DNA of 64,000 nucleotides from Bacteroidota bacterium (GTDB lineage Bacteria; Bacteroidota; Bacteroidia; NS11-12g; UBA955): NCBI GenBank assembly GCA_016787485.1, contig JAEUUL010000021.1, positions 1 to 64,000 of the forward strand, read 5' to 3'. Shown piece by piece: positions 6,780 to 18,654 of this stretch (position 1 is its first letter; each line of letters starts with the position of its first letter). The notes under the pieces were generated by a model. It saw only the letters and a program-made list of their open reading frames with translations, ran no database searches and was not told where the DNA came from. The position numbers and the translations under genes were made by a program.

Positions 6780-8408
6780 CTACTTCAACACCTCCATAAA
6801 CACCCGGAAACCTATAGTGGGAGAGGGCTTGTGGAATAATTCGGTGGGATGATACCTGGGTGGATGGGTGTAGCTGCTCAGGCTGGGGATTTCGGTGAGC
6901 CAGGTTTCGGAATCCCAACTGCCACCTACGGTTATATCTGGTTCCTGTACCATTTCTGCGGCATTGCCAGAGAGGCAATACAGTCCGAAATCGTTGGGGA
7001 AATAGCTGCGAACCGGACAGGTAAATTCGGCCCCGTCTGCGCTGCGTGAACGGCTGGAATCGTGGGGTAGTATGGTACGGTAGAAGTTGGCAGACTGTGT
7101 ATCTGGTTTTACAAAGGCGTCGGGCATGGGGTGGTGGTTGGCCAGCCAGCAGCCCCGGCTGTTCCGGGCGTAGGGTCCGCCCCAGGGGTAAGTGCTGCCT
7201 GTGCGGTTTCCGTGCGCAGCAGTGGCCCATTCCCCTGCGGTGGGCAAACGGAAGACCACCTTTTTGTGTTTGCGGGCCGGGTCTGCCAGATAGGTTTGGG
7301 TCAACCAGCGGCAGTACGCTTCAGCGCCTTCGCGTGAAATATTCACCACAGGATGATTGACAAAAGCAGCACAGCGGCTGTAATGCAAGTGATACAGGTA
7401 GGGGTCTTTCTGCAACCAGAGGGAGTCTGCGGGTGCAAAACGGGATTGTGCGGATGCTGCGAGAAAGGTCTGATACCATTGGTTGCTCACCTCCGTTATC
7501 CCGGCATACAAACCGGTATCCGCCCAGGCCATTTCCTTGTCGATTAGTTTGGCATTCAGTGCGGCCAAGGGCTGAATTTCGGGCTTTACAGATACTATTT
7601 CCAGTACAGGACGGAAACCAATCCAGTTTTTTGGCAGGGTGTCACCATCTGTTGCGCCGGGCACATCGATGCGGCACTGCCAGGCAGTCTGGCACCACGC
7701 ACCCCCTTTGGTGCAGCCGGTTTCGGCAATCCATTCGGCCACATTGCCACACATGTTGTACAGTTCAAAATCATTGGGCCAGTATGAAAACACAGGAGTG
7801 GTGATGAAACCTGCATCATTGAGGTTACTGGCAAAGCCCTGCAGACTTTCAGCGTTTCGGCTGAAGTTCATCCGGATTTTTCCAATTTCTCTTTTTTTAC
7901 CTTCGGTAAACCTGTACTCAGTTCCCGGCCATGGGTACAGGGTGTTTAATGTATTTTTCCCTCTGGCTGCATCCATCCATTCTTTCCGGGAGGGTAAGCG
8001 TACCCGTATTCCCGTTATCCTTGATTTTTCTCTGCCGGCATATATCATGAGTTCCTGCTCCATCCACCGGCAAAAGGCCAGGGCCTGTTTCTGGGTAATC
8101 CCTACCACAGGATAATCACTGTAGGCGGGGTGCTTGAGGTAGAATTCCACAAAGGGTTCATTGTAGCCCTCGGGTCCGCGCCAAACGGTGGTATCGGGCA
8201 GGTTGGCATGGTATTCTGCGATGCGGCCCCGTTTGCGGAGTGACTGAAGGAACTCCCTGTACTGCGCGTTGCTGATTTCAGTGGCGTGCATGTACAGATA
8301 ATCGCCACGGACAGCCATGAAATTGTTAAACGGTGACTTGCGGATATTGAACTGGGCTTGCAGGGAAAGCGCAAAAAACAGGAGAGGGGTGAGTAGGGGT
8401 TTCAACAC
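6780..8408 (-). CDS. Secreted protein with two SUMF1/FGE-sulfatase-like domains
   Basis: The first SUMF1-like domain has …HATEISNAQYREFL…, VGITQKQALAFCRWM, RLPSRKEWMDAA and GNVAEWIAETGCTKGGAW ending GFRPV. The second has VTEVSNQWYQ-type, VNISREGAEAYCRWL, RLPTAGEWATAA and SGNAAEMV…VGGSW…GFRV. A signal peptide (LKPLLTPLLFFALSLQAQ) favours a GTG start at 8408 over the ATG at 8516, which would add 36 implausible residues. GldJ/GldK gliding lipoproteins share this fold, but no lipobox Cys is present and two domains are fused, so a GldJ/K identity is not supported. Most SUMF1-fold proteins are binding or structural rather than true formylglycine enzymes. Length with this start is 542 aa. Confidence 0.7.
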   Translation of the reverse strand: MLKPLLTPLLFFALSLQAQFNIRKSPFNNFMAVRGDYLYMHATEISNAQYREFLQSLRKRGRIAEYHANLPDTTVWRGPEGYNEPFVEFYLKHPAYSDYPVVGITQKQALAFCRWMEQELMIYAGREKSRITGIRVRLPSRKEWMDAARGKNTLNTLYPWPGTEYRFTEGKKREIGKIRMNFSRNAESLQGFASNLNDAGFITTPVFSYWPNDFELYNMCGNVAEWIAETGCTKGGAWCQTAWQCRIDVPGATDGDTLPKNWIGFRPVLEIVSVKPEIQPLAALNAKLIDKEMAWADTGLYAGITEVSNQWYQTFLAASAQSRFAPADSLWLQKDPYLYHLHYSRCAAFVNHPVVNISREGAEAYCRWLTQTYLADPARKHKKVVFRLPTAGEWATAAHGNRTGSTYPWGGPYARNSRGCWLANHHPMPDAFVKPDTQSANFYRTILPHDSSRSRSADGAEFTCPVRSYFPNDFGLYCLSGNAAEMVQEPDITVGGSWDSETWLTEIPSLSSYTHPPRYHPTELFHKPSPTIGFRVFMEVLK

Positions 8409-8569
8409 GGAAAAATAACGATTTCCGGGGAAAATTATTGGGAGAGGAATAAAAACCGGAGAAATGGAGTGCGTTGGACCCGGTGCGGCTAAGTTATGCA
8501 AATTATAGCGGGGCATTGCCCGCTATTGTAGATGAATAAGACGAACACCTCGCCGGGAGTGGTTTAGAA

Positions 8570-8600
8570 TAAAAAAGGCGGCACCGGGCCGCCTTTTTTA
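8570..8600. terminator. Bidirectional terminator downstream of katG
   Basis: AAAAAA-GGCGGC-ACCGG-GCCGCC-TTTTTT forms a GC-rich hairpin with A and T runs on both sides. It lies 16 bp past the katG stop codon. Confidence 0.85.
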
Positions 8601-8615
8601 TTGGGTTAAATACAA

Positions 8616-10787
<2,172 letters not shown>

Positions 10788-11117
10788 TTATTGTTTGAAT
10801 TGTTTGTTATTTTTTAACAGTGTATCGTCTGATTGGATAGCGATATTACGATATAAAACTGTATCTCAAAAGGATTTTTGTCACACCAGCCGGTGACCAT
10901 TGCTGTTTCAATGTGAGTGGGGCATTTCATCATCAATTTCACGTACAATGAAACAATTCAATCCTCATATGGTTTTTGTGTTATATCCGTCATGCGGGCA
11001 AACGTGTTAAGTGCGTCGGCCGGTTGTTTCGCCCGGGGTAAATCCTTCTGTTTTGTCCGGTTTTATGCATAAAAAAAGCCCTGTTTACACAGGGCTTTTT
11101 TGAGATTTACTTTATGT
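10788..11117. other. Intergenic region with katG promoter and hppA terminator
   Basis: The 330 bp between two minus-strand genes must hold the katG promoter (right of 10788) and holds the hppA terminator at its right end. A loose inverted repeat ATCG-N13-CGAT (10824-10844) is visible about 40 bp upstream of katG. No gene is seen. Confidence 0.5.
11066..11103. terminator. Bidirectional terminator downstream of hppA
   Basis: AAAAAAA-GCCCTG-TTTACA-CAGGGC-TTTTTT, with A/T runs on both sides of the stem, lies about 15 bp after the hppA stop codon. Confidence 0.85.
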
Positions 11118-13733
11118 TCAATGTTTCTCGCAGCAGGCTTTTTTAGCAGGTGCTTTGTCTTCCTTGCAGCAGCCTTTAGCGTCATGTCCTTCGCAGGCTT
11201 TTTCGCAGTCACCGTGGGCTTTATTCATGTCTTTGCAGCAAGCTTTATCAGTGCCTGTTGTGCAGCATTCTTTCATGCCTTTTGCTTCACAGGCTTTTTT
11301 GCATTCTTCCTTGCTTTTGTGCATATCCTTGCAGCAGTCGTCTTTGTCACCCTTGCAGCATGCATCATCGCAAGGTTTGAATTTGCCATCGGCGCCATAG
11401 TGGCTCATGCAATGTTCTTTTTCCTCTTTGCTGCAGCCCATGCTGTCGCACTTTTTTGCACATTCCTCTTTACTCATTTTGGCACACTCATTCATATCGC
11501 ACTTGCCAATCATGCAAGACTTGCCATGTCCGCCACAGTGGTCTTTTCCCATGTGCATTTCTGTGCAATGGCCTTTTCCATGACCCATATGGCCACCTGC
11601 ACCCTGGCCTTTGCCGGCGATATAGGGAGCAATGATGAGAGATACAATAGAAGTAAGCTTGATGAGAATGTTCATTGAAGGACCGCTGGTGTCTTTAAAC
11701 GGATCACCCACTGTGTCTCCTGTTACTGAAGCTTTGTGTGGCTCAGATTTCTTGTAATAGGTTTCTCCGTCAATCATCACACCTTTTTCAAAGGATTTCT
11801 TGGCATTGTCCCATGCTCCACCGGCGTTGTTCTGGAAAATACCCATCAGCACACCACTAACGGTGATACCGGCAAGGAAACCACCCAGAACTTCGGGGCC
11901 GAAAGCAAAACCAACGATGAGGGGAGAAATAAGGGCTATGGCACCCGGAGCCACCATTTGGCGAATGGAAGCTTTGGTGCTGATTTCAACACATTTTTCA
12001 TATTCGGGTTCGGCTTTGTATTCCATAATTCCCGGAATCTCGCGGAACTGGCGGCGAACTTCCTTCACCATATCCATGGCGGCACGGCCTACTGCGGCAA
12101 TGGCCAGAGCTGAGAAAATGAAAGGAATCATGGCGCCCACAAACAGAGCAGCCAGCACATCTGCTTTATAAATATCGATACCGCTGATGCCAGCTACACC
12201 CACGAAGGCTGCAAACAGGGCCAGAGAGGTGAGGGCAGCAGAGGCGATGGCGAATCCTTTGCCGGTAGCAGCCGTGGTGTTGCCCACCGCGTCCAGAATG
12301 TCGGTGCGGCCGCGTACTTCTTCAGGCAATTCTGCCATCTCGGCAATACCACCTGCATTGTCGGCAATGGGACCAAAGGCATCGATGGCCAGTTGCATGG
12401 CAGTGGTAGCCATCATACCGGCAGCTGCAATTGCCACACCATAGAGACCAGCAAAAAAGTAACTCACATAGATACCAGCCGCAAGCGTAATGATAGGAAT
12501 AACAGTAGATTCCATACCCACAGACAAACCACCGATGATATTGGTGGCGTGGCCCGTGCCTGATTTCTGCACAATAGACATTACAGGGCGTTTACCCATT
12601 GCGGTATAGAATTCTGTAATCCAGCTCATGATGGCACCTACAACCAGACCGGTAAGGATGGCGAAATACACATTCAGGTTGGTGAAGGTAGTACCACGCA
12701 GTTCCATTTGTGCGGGCAGAATCATGGTGGTAGCGAAATAACAGGCTATGGCAGTAAGGATGATGCTGGACCAGTTGCCCAGGTTCAGTGCGTTCTGCAC
12801 GTTTCCGTTTTCTCCTTTGATACGCACGAAAAGGGTACCAATGATAGAGAACACAATACCCATACCAGCAATCAGCATGGGAAGAATGATGGGGCTAAGC
12901 CCGCCAAATTTGTCTGAAGCGAAAGTGGTTTCCTGTCCCAGAACCATGGTTGCCAGGATGGTAGCCACATAGGAACCAAACAAGTCGGCACCCATACCGG
13001 CTACGTCACCCACGTTGTCACCCACGTTGTCTGCGATGGTGGCAGGGTTACGCGGGTCATCCTCGGGGATACCGGCTTCCACTTTACCTACCAGGTCGGC
13101 TCCCACGTCGGCAGCTTTGGTATAAATACCCCCACCTACACGGGCAAACAGGGCAATGGATTCAGCACCCAGCGAAAAACCGGTGAGTACTTCAATCACG
13201 GTTTTCATTTTATCGCCGTCCAGGACACCACCTGTGCTGGCATGAAACATATTGAAAAACACGATGAACAGGCCACCCAGACCCAATACAGCCAGGCCAG
13301 CCACACCCAGACCCATAACGGTACCACCGTTGAAGGAAACCTGCAGGGCCTTTGCCAGGCTGGTGCGGGCTGCCTGTGTGGTACGAACATTGGCCTTTGT
13401 GGCGATGTTCATGCCGAAATAACCGGCCAGGGCAGACAGGAATGCACCTATAATAAAGGCTACAGAAATAATCCAGTGCGAATGGATTTTGATGCCATTT
13501 ACTTCATGCACTGTGCCGGAATAGGCCAGCAATGCAGCTGCGATAAGGGCAAAGATGGAGAGTACGCGCCACTCTGCCCGTAAAAAGGCCATGGCACCGC
13601 GGGCAATTTTTCCCGCGAGATTTTGCATTTTTTCGTCGCCGGCGTCTTGCTTGCTAACCCAGGCACTTTTCAGGGCCATTACGATCAAACTAAGCACACC
13701 CAGTGCCGGAATCAGGTAAAGAATTGCATTCAT
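11118..13733 (-). CDS. hppA: Membrane pyrophosphatase with Cys/His-rich C-terminal tail
   Basis: Residues 1-705 are a complete ion-pumping inorganic pyrophosphatase. It has the many expected membrane helices and the active-site signature [18 protein letters not shown] then [20 protein letters not shown] (about 200-243), together with [13 protein letters not shown] and [21 protein letters not shown] (485-490) has Ala where K+-independent enzymes have Lys, so it is probably the K+-dependent type; Na+ versus H+ transport is not decided. Residues 707-871 (DNA 11121-11615) are an added hydrophilic tail with 26 Cys and 12 His. It includes a repeat of about 32 residues ([20 protein letters not shown] and [20 protein letters not shown]). 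In solved family structures the C-terminus faces away from the cytoplasm, so the tail is probably periplasmic. A metal-binding role is inferred. Confidence 0.95.
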   Translation of the reverse strand: MNAILYLIPALGVLSLIVMALKSAWVSKQDAGDEKMQNLAGKIARGAMAFLRAEWRVLSIFALIAAALLAYSGTVHEVNGIKIHSHWIISVAFIIGAFLSALAGYFGMNIATKANVRTTQAARTSLAKALQVSFNGGTVMGLGVAGLAVLGLGGLFIVFFNMFHASTGGVLDGDKMKTVIEVLTGFSLGAESIALFARVGGGIYTKAADVGADLVGKVEAGIPEDDPRNPATIADNVGDNVGDVAGMGADLFGSYVATILATMVLGQETTFASDKFGGLSPIILPMLIAGMGIVFSIIGTLFVRIKGENGNVQNALNLGNWSSIILTAIACYFATTMILPAQMELRGTTFTNLNVYFAILTGLVVGAIMSWITEFYTAMGKRPVMSIVQKSGTGHATNIIGGLSVGMESTVIPIITLAAGIYVSYFFAGLYGVAIAAAGMMATTAMQLAIDAFGPIADNAGGIAEMAELPEEVRGRTDILDAVGNTTAATGKGFAIASAALTSLALFAAFVGVAGISGIDIYKADVLAALFVGAMIPFIFSALAIAAVGRAAMDMVKEVRRQFREIPGIMEYKAEPEYEKCVEISTKASIRQMVAPGAIALISPLIVGFAFGPEVLGGFLAGITVSGVLMGIFQNNAGGAWDNAKKSFEKGVMIDGETYYKKSEPHKASVTGDTVGDPFKDTSGPSMNILIKLTSIVSLIIAPYIAGKGQGAGGHMGHGKGHCTEMHMGKDHCGGHGKSCMIGKCDMNECAKMSKEECAKKCDSMGCSKEEKEHCMSHYGADGKFKPCDDACCKGDKDDCCKDMHKSKEECKKACEAKGMKECCTTGTDKACCKDMNKAHGDCEKACEGHDAKGCCKEDKAPAKKACCEKH

Positions 13734-13764
13734 ACTTTTGTGTAAATTCCCAGATTAAGGGGCG

Positions 13765-13772
13765 CGAAATTA
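13765..13772 (-). promoter_or_regulatory. Candidate -7 element of hppA
   Basis: TAATTTCG on the minus strand, a one-base variant of TAnnTTTG, ends 31 bp before the hppA start. The same TAnnTTCG variant lies before three other genes here. Confidence 0.3.
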
Positions 13773-13821
13773 GCCTTTCTTATATAAATATCCATCATTT
13801 GCGGTAAACTTGCCAACTGTG

Positions 13822-14244
13822 GTGTTAAAAAAGACGGTGATTCTGATGATGATATTGGCTGCAGGCGGGGCTTTTTCGGTTTGCAGTGCCCAGAACCGGG
13901 CAGACAGTCTGTTTCTCGCCACACACATCACACATGCGGTAAAACCAAGGCCGCTTACAGAGCCCTTTCCCCGCAAAGGCGGCCCGGGCGCAAAACTCAT
14001 GTACATTCCTTACTGGGTATACAAACAATGTATCAGCAGTCAGGATGGTATGAGTTGTTCTTTTACACCCAGTTGTGCAAATTATGCCATGCAATGTATT
14101 CACCAGAAAGGGGCGGTGATGGGCGTGCTGCTGGGCTTAGACCGCATGAGCCGCTGCCACAACATGGACTGGAAACATTACCTGACAGAGCCGGGTAGTC
14201 TGCGCTGGTCGGACCCCATGGTGCCAAAACGGGCGAAGCAATGA
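13822..14244 (+). CDS. yidD: YidD-family protein with an N-terminal signal peptide
   Basis: The conserved YidD core is clear: VYKQCISSQDGMSCSFTPSC, then ANYAMQCIHQKGAVMGVLLG and LDRMSRCH, with the family's Cys residues. YidD family members assist membrane protein insertion by YidC and are normally about 70-90 aa with an amphipathic N-terminus. This one has an extra N-terminal signal peptide (LKKTVILMMILAAGGAFSVC then SAQ) plus about 45 residues, giving about 140 aa. No ATG gives a full signal peptide; GTG at 13822 or 13819 or TTG at 13810 must be used. Its stop overlaps the next start (ATGA), so it belongs to an operon with two secreted TPR-like proteins. A role at the outer face of the membrane is possible. 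Confidence 0.8.
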   Translation: MLKKTVILMMILAAGGAFSVCSAQNRADSLFLATHITHAVKPRPLTEPFPRKGGPGAKLMYIPYWVYKQCISSQDGMSCSFTPSCANYAMQCIHQKGAVMGVLLGLDRMSRCHNMDWKHYLTEPGSLRWSDPMVPKRAKQ

Positions 14245-15035
14245 TGCGCAGTTTATGGCTTTTTCCCTTGCTATGCCTGGCCGGTAATCTGAGTGCGCAG
14301 GACAGTTCAGTGTTTTCAATGCAGTCCCGGAAGAAGTATTGCGGTTATTTGCAAAAACAGGGCAGGTATAGCGAGTCGGCAACTGAATGGATTGCTATCT
14401 ATCGTCAATATGCTATGGACTCAGCCCTGTGTGTTGCTCTGGCCGATTTTTGGAAGGCAAAGTCACCCGATTCCATCATACAATATACCGCTGGAAGCAA
14501 AGATGCCTGTGCAGAAAAGAAATACCGGCAGGCCTGTGTGATGCTGGGTATTTACAAGGTTCATTCAGCAGATAAAGCAGACACCGCATTGTATGTATGG
14601 CTTTCGTTGCTCAATGCCGGCCGGTGGAAAGAAGCACAGGCGTATCAGAAGAAATTGCATCCGGAAAAACTGCACCCTGCAACTGCAGACTTGCAGGAAC
14701 TGGCAAGGGAACTGGATAGATGCAAATGGAAAAAAAAGGGTGTGGCCGCCGGACTGGGACTTATTCCCGGTATGGGAAAGGTATATGCCGGACATGGCTT
14801 TGACGCATTCACATCGGCAAGTCAGATCCTGATAAATGCCGGAGGGGCATGGTATTCATACTCCCGGTGGGGCAAGCGAAGTTTCTGGCCCTGGTTTTTT
14901 GCTGCCAACTCCGCAGCCTGGTATGCTGCAGGAATTGCAGGCAGCGGAAGGGCCGTGGCGGCAGACCGCATCGTAAACGCAGAAAGACTAAAACGACATG
15001 CAAAGAGCATTACTTATTTGTATTTTCTGGATTGA
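14241..15035 (+). CDS. Secreted TPR-like protein with PGxGxxY C-terminal membrane domain (paralogue 1)
   Basis: The 264-aa protein has a signal peptide (…LAGNLSAQ), a helical repeat region of about 140 residues (residues 25-170, TPR-like spacing; LQKQGRYSESATEWIAIYRQ), and a C-terminal domain starting GLGLIPGMGKVYAGHGFDA with hydrophobic, aromatic-rich segments. The PGxGxxYxGxxxxAF motif occurs in small membrane domains of Bacteroidota proteins. It shares this plan with the next gene, which it overlaps by 38 bp. Function is unknown; together with yidD it suggests an envelope-biogenesis operon. Confidence 0.65.
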   Translation: MMRSLWLFPLLCLAGNLSAQDSSVFSMQSRKKYCGYLQKQGRYSESATEWIAIYRQYAMDSALCVALADFWKAKSPDSIIQYTAGSKDACAEKKYRQACVMLGIYKVHSADKADTALYVWLSLLNAGRWKEAQAYQKKLHPEKLHPATADLQELARELDRCKWKKKGVAAGLGLIPGMGKVYAGHGFDAFTSASQILINAGGAWYSYSRWGKRSFWPWFFAANSAAWYAAGIAGSGRAVAADRIVNAERLKRHAKSITYLYFLD

Positions 15036-15807
15036 GTGGGTGTCTTTGCAGGCGCAGACCACAGCCGGGGTGCAGAGGCTGGCCGATAGTCTGCTGGAGG
15101 CCGGCCACTATACACAAGCTGCGGCTTTGTATGAACGTTTGCGTTGGTTTGCTCCGGTTGACAGCATGGCCAACAGCTGGATTGTGAAAGAATCGAAGTG
15201 CCTTATTTCATCGCAACAAAGCGATAAGGCAATACCCCTGTTGCGCCGCATGCCTTTTGGGTATGATACATTGCACAGAGAAATGGCAGTGTTGCTCCTG
15301 CAAGCCTATTTTGATACCCGGGATTTTTCGACCGTAACCCGAATGGGGAAAAAACTGGCGGCCATAGACACATTGTACAAAAAACGTTACCTGACCTATG
15401 CCTGCATGGCATGGATGGAACTGGGAAGAGAAGACAGCGCTGTGCAAACTGTCGTTCATCTTATGGACTCCGGGCAGGCCAGCCGGGTGAAAATGGCATA
15501 CAGTGAGTTTACCCGGAAATTGAAAAAACCGCGCAAAGCATACCGGCTGAGCATGATACCCGGATTGGGACAGTTGTATGCTCATGACGGGCGCAATGCT
15601 GTGAATGCATTTTTGTTGAATGGTGGAATCATCACGCTGGTGGCAACCCAAACGGTGAAATCACCACCCCTGGGTATACTGTTGTTTTTACAGTTGGTGC
15701 CGCGCTACTACGCCGGAAATATGCGCAATGCGGCAAAAAGTGCAGTGTATTACAATCGCAAACAAAGTGAAAAATTGCGCAGTGTTCTGGAAAGGGAAAT
15801 ATGGTAA
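14998..15807 (+). CDS. Secreted TPR-like protein with PGxGxxY C-terminal membrane domain (paralogue 2)
   Basis: The 269-aa product has the same architecture as the preceding gene: signal peptide (…WVSLQAQ), TPR-like helices (LLEAGHYTQAAALYERL, then DSAVQTVVHLMDSG), and a C-terminal SMIPGLGQLYAHDGRNAVNA motif followed by two hydrophobic stretches. The two probably arose by duplication and diverged. The 38-bp overlap points to translational coupling. The specific role is unknown. Confidence 0.65.
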   Translation: MQRALLICIFWIEWVSLQAQTTAGVQRLADSLLEAGHYTQAAALYERLRWFAPVDSMANSWIVKESKCLISSQQSDKAIPLLRRMPFGYDTLHREMAVLLLQAYFDTRDFSTVTRMGKKLAAIDTLYKKRYLTYACMAWMELGREDSAVQTVVHLMDSGQASRVKMAYSEFTRKLKKPRKAYRLSMIPGLGQLYAHDGRNAVNAFLLNGGIITLVATQTVKSPPLGILLFLQLVPRYYAGNMRNAAKSAVYYNRKQSEKLRSVLEREIW

Positions 15808-15897
15808 TCTCCTTGCCGAACAAAGGTTATTGCTGGTCGAAAAGCCATAGCGAGGCACAATAAAAACGAAGGATTGGGCGTTATTCGCGGTTTATTC

Positions 15898-18654
15898 ATG
15901 CGCATCTTTTTCTTTGTGTCATTCGTTTTGTTTTCAAGCATACTTCAGGGTCAGTCCGTAGCTGTATTTCGCGGTAAACTCAGTGATTCTGCAAACGGAA
16001 CGAATCTTAAACAGGCTCTGGTTATGCTCATCCGCGACTCGGATTCGGTGCTTGCCGGTTATGTGCGTTGCCGGGATGCAGGGCATTTTGAAATCAACAA
16101 CCTGAAACCGGATACCTACCGTCTCTGGTTAACTTATCCGGGATATGCAGATTATACAGACAAGCTTTACCTGCCAGCAGGTGTAACAGAAATGCCACCT
16201 GTAAATATGATACGACTGGATCAGGTGATGCAAACCGCATTGGTGCGCGCCCGTAAAGGAGCCATGCTGCTGAACGGAGATACGCTGATTTATGTGGCAG
16301 ACAGTTTTCGCACCCGTGAGGGAGCCAATATTGAAGACCTGCTGAAGAAATTGCCGGGCGTGCAGGTAAACCGGAAAGGAGAAATCGTGGCACAGGGGAA
16401 AAAGGTAGAACGTGTATTGATCGATGGGGAAGAATTTTTTGGCGACGATCCCACCATTGCCACACGCAATCTGGATGCAAAGACGGTAGACAAAGTGCAG
16501 GTGTACGACAGCAAAACGGAAGAAGCCCGCAAAACCGGAGTGGATGACGGTGCAGTGGTAAAAACCATGGACATCAAATTGAAAGAAGAGGCCAAAAAAG
16601 GATATTTCGGCAAACTGAACGCGGCCCATGATGTGAAGAACCTCTATGAAGGCAGGGCTATGCTCAATGCTTTCAAATCCAAACGAAAATTCAGCCTTTA
16701 CGGCATTGGTGCCAATACCTCATCGGTAAACATGAACTGGGAAGAACGGCAGCAGTATGGTACTGGTAATAACAGCAGTTACGAAGACGGAATGTGGTAT
16801 TCATCGTATACCAACGATGAAACAAACTGGGACTATCGCGGATTGCCCACCAGCAGGAACGGGGGTATGACCTACAATAACACCTGGGGAAAGCACAAAT
16901 TGTATGTTACAGCAGGTTACCAGCATCTGGAGGTGGAAAACCGCACACAAATGAATACCAGCAGTGTGCTGAATGACAGCGTGCTTCGGCAGACTTCAGA
17001 TACACGCAACAACAGGCTGGCTGATGCCGGAAAATACACACTGAAATACACATGGGCTCTGGACAGCCTTACCACCATAGAGTTTGGCAGCAACGGCAAT
17101 CTTACCAAAGGAAATACCGTCGAATCCGGAGATGCAGGTACGCGCTACTTTTCTGGTGAGAACCTGAACAAACAGATCAAAACAACAGAGACAGACACAC
17201 GCAACACCACGCTGGGGCAAACACTGAACATCAACCGGAAAATGAAGAAAGCCGGCCGTTTGCTCAACCTTTCGGGCAGCTACACTTATACAGAAAACAA
17301 GAATTATTCAGCATTGGATATTGTAAATACGTTCCGAACCCAACAGCCCGTGCCGGATACGATGCTTACAAACCAGGAAAAAGACGGGGCATCGCACAGC
17401 TACGCCGGACAATGGGCTCTGAATTACACCGAACCATTGTCTAAGAAATGGAACTGGACCTCACGTGCACAGCAAGATATTAACCGTTACAAAAGCAACC
17501 TGTATTCTTACAACCGCCCGGGAGGACAGCGCAGCTATCCGTTTATAGACAGCCTGAGCAATCAACTGGAAAACAGCCAGAATACAATACAGTGGAAAAA
17601 CAGCATTTCCCGCAGGCATAAAAAGTTGTTTTTCTCAGCGGGTTTAACCGCACGCCGCATACTCATGGAGCAGACAGAGTTTATCCGCAACAGGAGTATA
17701 AACCGTACCTGGAACAATCTCTTGCCAGAAGCTGCCATTTCCTGGGGATTTGCCAAGACCGGCAACCTTCGGCTCAACTACAACTGGGTGGCAAGGGCTC
17801 CCTCTGCACAGCAATTGCAGCCGCTGGTAAACAATTCAAATCCGCTGTATCTTGTGGTAGGCAATGACAGGCTGGTACAGAGCCGCAGCCATACCATGAA
17901 TGTTTCTGCAAACTATAACCAGATCATCAAGCAGCGGTATGTGTTCGCCAATTTATACAGTTCCTATTCAGAAAGGGACTTTGTAAACAGTTCGTATACT
18001 GACAGTGTTGGACGCACGGTAAGCACCACGGTAATGGCAGGGGGGAATTACTCGCTTGGCGGTTATATCAGCCTGAGCCAGTACATTCCCAAAACCCCGG
18101 TGGGCCTTGATCTTACCTACCAACCCAATCTGAACCGGATGATATCCTATGTGAACGGAAGGCAGAACATCTCTTTTTCCCAGCGCCATAGTTTACAACT
18201 CGGAGCCAGTCTGGATCTGGATGAACTGCTGAGTTTTGAAGTATCGTTCGAGCACCAGCGAAACATCAGTACCAGCTCAGTCAACCGCAGTTTCAACAAC
18301 AACAACTGGACCCAAACGCTGACTGCTGGCTTTGATTTGAGCATACCCGGAATTGTGGAACTGGGTTCGGAACTGGAATACAACATGCGGCAAAAAACGG
18401 CAGTGTATAACCAAAACAGCAACAATGCCATCTGGAATGCGAGCATAACCCGGCGCTTCAGAAAAGACAAAAGCTTCATTGTTAGCCTTACCGCGCATGA
18501 TTTGCTCAATCAGAATTTCGGGTACAACCGTTATGTGACCAATAACCAGCTTACCGAGCAGCAATACGTCACGTTCAGGCGGTACATTCTGTTGCAGCTC
18601 ACCTGGAAATTTAAAAACAAAGGAGTGAAAGGGGGCGGGGATGAATCGGATTAA
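15898..18654 (+). CDS. Outer-membrane beta-barrel protein, TonB-receptor-like with carboxypeptidase-like N-domain
   Basis: The 918-aa protein (start ATG 15898; the frame is open upstream) has a signal peptide (…SSILQGQ) and an N-terminal Ig-like carboxypeptidase-regulatory-type domain (about 20-105; VFRGKLSDSANGTNLKQALV). A plug-like segment follows (about 120-210; IEDLLKKLPGVQVNRKGEI, then VERVLIDGEEFFGDDPTIAT), and then a long barrel of about 22 strands. This is the Bacteroidota outer-membrane beta-barrel family related to TonB-dependent receptors but without a SusC partner. A GLPGLI-family gene follows with a 14-bp overlap, a common pairing. The substrate is unknown. Confidence 0.85.
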   Translation: MRIFFFVSFVLFSSILQGQSVAVFRGKLSDSANGTNLKQALVMLIRDSDSVLAGYVRCRDAGHFEINNLKPDTYRLWLTYPGYADYTDKLYLPAGVTEMPPVNMIRLDQVMQTALVRARKGAMLLNGDTLIYVADSFRTREGANIEDLLKKLPGVQVNRKGEIVAQGKKVERVLIDGEEFFGDDPTIATRNLDAKTVDKVQVYDSKTEEARKTGVDDGAVVKTMDIKLKEEAKKGYFGKLNAAHDVKNLYEGRAMLNAFKSKRKFSLYGIGANTSSVNMNWEERQQYGTGNNSSYEDGMWYSSYTNDETNWDYRGLPTSRNGGMTYNNTWGKHKLYVTAGYQHLEVENRTQMNTSSVLNDSVLRQTSDTRNNRLADAGKYTLKYTWALDSLTTIEFGSNGNLTKGNTVESGDAGTRYFSGENLNKQIKTTETDTRNTTLGQTLNINRKMKKAGRLLNLSGSYTYTENKNYSALDIVNTFRTQQPVPDTMLTNQEKDGASHSYAGQWALNYTEPLSKKWNWTSRAQQDINRYKSNLYSYNRPGGQRSYPFIDSLSNQLENSQNTIQWKNSISRRHKKLFFSAGLTARRILMEQTEFIRNRSINRTWNNLLPEAAISWGFAKTGNLRLNYNWVARAPSAQQLQPLVNNSNPLYLVVGNDRLVQSRSHTMNVSANYNQIIKQRYVFANLYSSYSERDFVNSSYTDSVGRTVSTTVMAGGNYSLGGYISLSQYIPKTPVGLDLTYQPNLNRMISYVNGRQNISFSQRHSLQLGASLDLDELLSFEVSFEHQRNISTSSVNRSFNNNNWTQTLTAGFDLSIPGIVELGSELEYNMRQKTAVYNQNSNNAIWNASITRRFRKDKSFIVSLTAHDLLNQNFGYNRYVTNNQLTEQQYVTFRRYILLQLTWKFKNKGVKGGGDESD

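Noticed and set aside
6780-8408. Identity as gliding protein GldJ or GldK
   Set aside because: Both are lipoproteins with one SUMF1 domain; this protein lacks the lipobox Cys, has two domains, and no gld genes are nearby.
10824-10860. Possible OxyR- or PerR-type site before katG
   Set aside because: ATCG-N13-CGAT and ATAG-like words are visible, but spacing does not fit the ATAG-N7-CTAT pattern or a Per box well enough to call.
11100-11678. Plus-strand frame of 192 aa over the hppA tail
   Set aside because: Its hydrophobic Ala/Phe/Cys/His product is the complement of the Cys/Lys-rich tail codons; there is no promoter, and it starts at the hppA terminator.
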